From assembly GCA_021464415.1 (NCBI GenBank), contig CM038468.1, positions 25,883,325-25,947,324 on the forward strand: a stretch of 64,000 nt of DNA. Direction: 5' to 3'. Numbering within the stretch: the stretch's first letter is position 1; every line of letters begins with the position of its first letter. Under the pieces are notes generated by a model that searched no databases, was not told where the DNA came from, and saw only the letters and a list, made by a program, of their open reading frames with translations. Positions 59,188-64,000 of this stretch are shown here, piece after piece. Position numbers and translations under genes: made by a program. This DNA comes from Lonicera japonica (Eukaryota; Streptophyta; Magnoliopsida; Dipsacales; Caprifoliaceae).

Positions 59188-61607
59188 GAAATAAACGCAA
59201 TGATCAAAATCACTCCGCTTGAATTTCTGAGCCATCATGAATGTGTCAAACTTCTTGTACCATTGTCTAGGCGATTGCTTCAACCCATACAAGGACTTCT
59301 TCAGTTTACAAACACAATCTTCCTTGCCAACAACCTTGAACCCCTCCGGTTGAGATATATAAATCTCCTCCTCTAGATCCCCATGCAAGAACGCCGTCTT
59401 GACGTCGAGTTGTTCAAGCTCTAAGTCAAACTGCGATACCATAGCTAATAGCACTCTAATGGAAGTGTGTTTTACTACCGGAGAGAAGACTTCATTATAA
59501 TCCACCCCTTCCCGCTGTGCAAATCCCTTAGCTACCAACCTTGCTTTATACCGAACATCCGAATCTAGAACCCCGTCTTTCTTGGCAAACACCCATTTGC
59601 ACCCAATTGACTTTTTCCCTTTTGGCAACTTGCAAAGATCCCAGGTTTCATTCTTGTGAAGAGAATCCATCTCATCACCCATGGCCGCCTTCCATTCATC
59701 ACAATGACTATCCGCCACTGCCTCCCGATAAGAAGTCGGTTCATCGCCATAAACCACCAATGCATATGCCACACTATCTTCATAGCCAAATCGTTGCGGT
59801 GCTCGTCGAGCTCTAGGCTCTCTTCGACTTGCCAAAGACGGTACCTCTCGTTGTTGTTGACTAAACCCCTCGATAGGAATCTCCCCATTCTCCGAATCAC
59901 TATCGGAAGAATCAACCGGATTAGTCACTTCCGATTGCACCGGAATAGTCACCATTGGCGTAGTAACTTCCGTTTGCACCACTCCTCTCTTCTCACTCTC
60001 ATCGAGAGCCTTTACATTTTCTCCCGTAGGCATCTTGAGCAAAGAAGCCTCATCAAATGTAACATCTCTGCTAACGATCATTTTCTTGTCTTGAAGACAC
60101 CATAACTTGTATCCCTTGACTCCAAATCTTGAACCCATAAAGATCGCCTTTCGGGCTCTTGGATCAATCTTATCTTCACGGACGTGATAATAAGCCGGAC
60201 ACCCAAATATGTGTAATGAATCGTAACTTGCATGAGATCCTGTCCAAACCTCCATAGGGGTTTTGTAATCGACCCCTGAAGATGGCAACATGTTAACAAT
60301 GTAGCTCGCATAGGATAAGGCCTCTGCCCAATACTGTTTTTTCAAATTTGCATTTGACAGCATACACCTCACTTTTTCAAGTAAGGTACGGTTCATCCTC
60401 TCAGCTACTCCATTTTGCTGTGGTGTACCTCTAACCGTGAAATGGCGAACAATTCCCTCATCTTGACAGTACTCCTTAAACGGATCACTAGTGTACTCTC
60501 CGCCGTTATCGGATCTAAGCACCTTGATCTTCCTGCCAAGCTGATTTTCGACCATTTTCTTCCACCTTAGAAACACCTCAAAGACCTCGTCTTTGTGCTT
60601 CATGAGATATACCCAAATCCTCCTAGAAAAATCATCTACAAATATAACAAAGTAATGATTACCTCCTAAGGATTTCGTCTTGGAAGGTCCCCAGACATCT
60701 GTGTGTATGTTGTCAAGCAACCCCTTCGTGCAATGAATAGCCGTCCCAAACTTTACTCGTGTTTGTTTCCCGAGCACACAATGCTCACAAAACTCCAGCT
60801 TGCAGCTCTTCGCACCCTTGAGCAAACCTTGCTTACATAACACCGTCATCGCCTTCTCCCCGGCATGTCCCAGTCTCATATGCCATAATCTTGTCGAATC
60901 CGAACTTGTACTTGCTCCACCAGCTTCCGTAGAAACTGAAGCACTGCCCGTCACCGTACTACCTTGAAGGAAATAGAGATTACCCTCTTTCTTTCCCTTC
61001 ATCAACACCAAGGCACCGGAAGTAACCTTTAGCATTCCACCCTCGAGCACAATCTTGCACCCGTTGGAATCTAAAGAACCCAAAGAAATCAAATTCTTCT
61101 TCAGATCCGGGATGTACCTAACTTCATTCAGAGTTCTGATTGCTCCGTCATGTAGCTTCAACTTGATCGTTCCAATACCCTCCGTCCTACAAACGTGATC
61201 ATTGCCCATCAAAACCGTTCCTCCATTCACCTTCGTCAAGGTATGGAAAAGGTCCTTGTTTGGACACATGTGGTACGAACAACCCGAGTCTAGAATCCAC
61301 TCGTCCGTTGAGCTTTCCCTAGGAGTAACCACTAACATACTCTCGAAATTATCATCCCCTGAAGTAACAGAATTCGCGGTATCATCCGCATTCTTCTTCT
61401 TCCCTTTGTCTACCCAAGCGTTAGGACAATTCTTCTTCATATGCCCTTTCCTTTTGCACTTGTAACATTCCATGTTATCCAAGTACTTAGTACGTGACTT
61501 GGACCGAGAGTTGTTGTGCTTTGCTTGTTTCCGATCATCTGTCCTTTCCCGCGTCACCAACGCATCGGACGATGTACTACATTTCTCCCTGTCTCTGCTC
61601 ATTACCA
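59175..61607 (-). pseudogene. copia gag-pol, middle part: zinc knuckle, protease, integrase, first half of RT
   Basis: From the N-terminal side the frame has a CX2CX4HX4C zinc knuckle (CYKCKRKGHMKKNC), the aspartic protease motif DSG in WILDSGCSYHM, the GAG pre-integrase HHCC finger (LWHMRLGH then FCEHC), and an integrase core with the DD35E triad in HTDVWGP, SDNGGEY and NGVAERMNRT. Next is the RT N-terminal half with KARLVAKGFAQREGVDY and QLDVKTAFLHG. The spacing between the second Asp and the Glu is 35 residues. All catalytic residues checked are present. A frame change near 61600 separates it from the Gag N-terminus and one near 59180 from the rest of RT. Confidence 0.94.
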
Positions 61608-62179
61608 AGCAGTGCCGAAGAAACGTCCTCATATTTCACTGAATCCTTACCATATAACAAAGTGGTGCTTAAATGGTCATAGGATTCTGGAAGTGAATTG
61701 AGCAACAAGATAGCCTTATCCTCATCTTTCATGTCCTCGTTCAAGTTTAACAAATTAGAAATCATCTTGTTAAACTCATCGACATGCTCACTCATTGATA
61801 TACCTCTACCATATTCAAACCAGAACAACTTCTTCTTGAGATAGAGACGGTTCTCTATGCTCTTCATCATGTACTTCTCTTCCAGTATCTTCCATATGCT
61901 AGCCGCGGATTTCTCACGCATAACGTAGTATATCACATTTTGAGCTAGATGCAACCGGATAGTGCTACAAGCCTTCAAATCATACTCTTCCCATTCAATA
62001 TCTGTCATCGTCGTGGGCTTAGCTGCCACACCCAACAATGCCTTATGCAACTCCTGTTGGATCAAGACATCGCGCATTTGGCATTGCCACATGCCGAAAT
62101 TGACCAACTTTCCGTCGAATTTCTCTACGTCAAACTTTATCGCTGACACCTTTGAGGTCTTAGAAGTAGTCATCTTCAA
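61577..62179 (-). pseudogene. copia gag, N-terminal part (UBN2)
   Basis: 200 codons from the ATG at 62179 (a second in-frame ATG follows two codons on) contain FDGKLVNFGMWQCQMRDVLI, YDLKACSTIRLHLAQNV, SAASIWKILEEKYM and MSEHVDEFNKMISNL, the standard order of copia Gag. The frame ends in a TAG soon after LLGNEQRQGEM. The similar sequence continues in the next frame, so a one-base shift near 61600 ends it early. Truncated Gag lacks the zinc knuckle. Confidence 0.92.
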
Positions 62180-62288
62180 TCACCAAAGAACTTGACAAAC
62201 CAACAACGAGTCAAAGATTGAAAAAATCTCACCTTGGAATTTTATCAAACACTTGGCGTGCGACACAAATCCCACCTTTCTCGTTTTA

Positions 62289-62301
62289 GCCTCTGATACC
62301 A
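62289..62301 (-). promoter_or_regulatory. primer-binding site of the copia element
   Basis: TGGTATCAGAGGC on the minus strand, 3 bp inside the 5' LTR. The first 11 bases match the complement of the 3' end of plant initiator methionine tRNA. Confidence 0.85.
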
Positions 62302-62304
62302 ATT

Positions 62305-62738
62305 TGTTGCGCCAAACCGCTCACAACTGAGCACGACGCAACGTCGAGGGATCTCACAAGCTCACTTGGTTTACTCGAAAGAAGAAGCGACACAAAAAAG
62401 GCACACCCACAATAGAGAAAATAGGAAATAAAGCAACAATCGTACAAAACAAGGTTTTACCGTGGTGTCGGCGTAAAAGCCAATAATCCACACAGACGAT
62501 AGCTTATATTGATAATTGGAACAAAGGGTGATTACAAGCACACAAGAAAAAATTTCTCACAAAATTTAGCTCTCAACTAAATTCGAGGCAAAAACAAGTT
62601 GGTGCACAAAATGAGCCAAAAACAACACTTAAAGGAAATTTGCCTTGGACCATGATCGATCATGGGCAACCCATGATCGATCATGGTGCCCACTGCCTCA
62701 ATTTTCCAAAGTCCACCAAATGTGAGCCAAAACTCACA
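62305..62738 (-). repeat. 5' LTR of the copia element
   Basis: Same length as the 3' LTR with seven substitutions and no indels. It holds the same palindrome pair at 62650-62665 and 62671-62686. Confidence 0.96.
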
Positions 62739-62743
62739 CTCCG

Positions 62744-63549
62744 CATATTAGGACGTAAAAGTACTTTCAATTATTTTTTATAATTGTAGCATTTATGTGT
62801 AAACCAGGAGAAGTAGTATGCATATATATATATATATATATATCGGTGTGGAGTATTTGAGGCGTTATTCGCTTCAGGGAAGCATCACTCAAGTCATCAA
62901 GGAACAAGATAGTTGGCAAAGAGGATTGATAGCATAGACACCCTTGGGAGAGAGAGAGATAAAGAGAAGTGTTTAAAGTGAAGTAATATTCACAATGGTT
63001 ATTTTCTTTGGTAGTATGTATATTTATGGCTGTGAATGAACCGAAATGAATATGGGCAACGCTCTTTACAGAGAGCTGCTAGGAAATGTATTTTTCTCTC
63101 CACAAAAATATCTTTATGGTTGTTGTATATGTGGTAGTGTACACCGATGCCCCTTAGGTCGGTACCTAGGGGTGGATCTAAAATATTGAATTTAGGAGGG
63201 TTAAAACGCAAGCAAACTTTTTTTAACATAAAGGTAATTAAGAAAACAAACTCAAAATAAACTACATGTGAAAGACAATCAATTTTTTGTGTTGTTTTCT
63301 CCGAAATTTTATAATGTTACATCCCATTGTATACAAGATCAGAGTTTGTGTTTATATTTTTTAAGCTCTAAAGCTTATAAAATTTAAAAGAGCTAATACG
63401 ATGTAGCATGTTTATATGTCAACACGGAATACTACAAAAATTTTCAAAAATTTCCGAAGTACACGGGCAGGCCCCTTCCGTCAACACAGTCAGTACACCT
63501 ATCTGGCTAGTATAGCATTTTGCTATTAGTTTGACTTTCCAATTTCAAA
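62744..63549. other. no gene seen
   Basis: Flank of the copia element. It contains an AT microsatellite (62820-62842), a GA-rich tract near 62947, and a possible hAT-type left end AGGGGTGGATCTAAA near 63168 without a right end. Confidence 0.45.
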
Positions 63550-63770
63550 GGGTGTGTTTGGCGACCCCAATTCCATGCTATGGAATTGGAACTGATGCAT
63601 GGTTTTAGAATTCTATTGCTTGGATGGACAAAAAGGTCATGGTTTTGAAAATCCTCGGTAGAATCCTATAACTATCAATTTTAAAGGACTGAATTCCATA
63701 TGAATAGTAGAGTTTTCCAATTTCAATTTTCATTGAATTCTAAAATAATACTCACTATCAAACAACACCC
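63550..63770. mobile_element. Tourist-like MITE candidate
   Basis: Ends are GGGTGTGTTTGGCGA and ATCAAACAACACCC, an imperfect inverted repeat. Inner strings pair weakly (CCAATTCC against GAATTCTA). No clear target duplication. Confidence 0.5.
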
Positions 63771-64000
63771 ATTCCACCCCAACCCATTTTCCCACCCCGT
63801 CCACCACAACACAAAGTACCCCCTTCCGACCACCCCTCAACCTCCCTCTAACCCACCAAAAACCACTTTACAGAAGCGCGCATTATTATAACTATATATA
63901 TTAGAAATGTACAATATATATAAAAATTCCTACGTACACATTTTATATACTATATAACTACAATACATATAATATATATGCACATATTATATATAGTAAA
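63771..64000. other. no gene seen
   Basis: A C-rich stretch (63770-63860: CCACCCC-type strings) followed by AT-rich DNA to the window end. Confidence 0.5.

Larger units (their letters stand above)
57617..62738 (-). mobile_element. complete Ty1/copia LTR retrotransposon, 5122 bp
   Basis: Two 434-bp LTRs (57617-58050 and 62305-62738) begin TGTTGCGCC and end AACTCACA, with target duplications CTCCG at 57612-57616 and 62739-62743. The element reads right to left. The primer-binding site TGGTATCAGAGGC (62301-62289, minus strand) matches the usual initiator-Met tRNA site TGGTATCAGAGC over 11 bases. A purine-rich tract, AAGGTGGAGATT, abuts the left LTR. Domains in order Gag, protease, integrase, RT, RNase H define Ty1/copia; similarity to TNT 1-94-type polyproteins suggests the Tork/TNT lineage (inferred). 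The LTRs differ at 7 of 434 positions (1.6%), which suggests an insertion less than about a million years old at common plant rates. Two frameshifts break the polyprotein. Confidence 0.97.

Noticed and set aside
59541..60105. Plus-strand open frames of 91 and 149 codons inside the copia element
   Set aside because: Antisense to the integrase and RT coding region and without independent motifs.

Overview
This window looks like a nuclear chromosome segment from a flowering plant, most likely a eudicot and perhaps an asterid. It is AT-rich, has almost no long open reading frames, and is filled with plant transposons (CACTA, Ty1/copia, hAT and PIF/Harbinger-like MITEs, other LTR elements). The only intact long host gene is a single-exon plant UDP-glycosyltransferase of the UGT75 type. 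The species cannot be told from the sequence. No bacterial-type operon, CRISPR array, rRNA or tRNA gene was seen.

Layout. 1-0.64 kb: decayed hAT/ZMYM1-like transposase on the minus strand. 0.95-5 kb: tandem repeat, then remnants of one CACTA element (TNP2 and TNPA-like pieces). 6.7-17.1 kb: a second, larger CACTA element with TNP2 transposase (6683-13929), a TNPA-like gene (about 14560-16290) and a 3' terminus ending TAGTG at 17128. Its TNP2 gene is split by a 3658-bp element (10185-13842) with TG...CA ends and a 5-bp duplication GAGTG, best read as a solo LTR. 17.1-28.6 kb: a low-coding region with a few exon-like open stretches of an unrecognised, probably broken gene, studded with about ten MITEs. 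28.7-30.3 kb: very AT-rich DNA with no gene seen. 30.6-34.1 kb: four tandem copies of an 855-881 bp unit whose breakpoints lie inside two different MITEs. 35.5-39.6 kb: UGT gene on the minus strand with flanks. 44.15-47.47 kb: a MITE split by a 2.9-kb non-autonomous LTR element with 5-bp duplication GTTAT. 47.5-51.4 kb: second copy of the UGT block, in which the UGT is frameshifted. 52.9-53.5 kb: partial third copy of the block's far end. 55-56 kb: copia gag relic split by a 519-bp hAT MITE with 8-bp duplication. 57.6-62.7 kb: a complete, fairly young Ty1/copia element (434-bp LTRs, duplication CTCCG) with two frameshifts in its polyprotein.

How it fits together. The history is a nest of insertions and duplications: a UGT segment was duplicated in tandem, one copy lost its frame, and the other gained a 310-bp fold-back MITE just past its stop codon, shown by the empty site in the sister copy. 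No multi-gene pathway is visible. Only the intact UGT is expected to make a functional protein.
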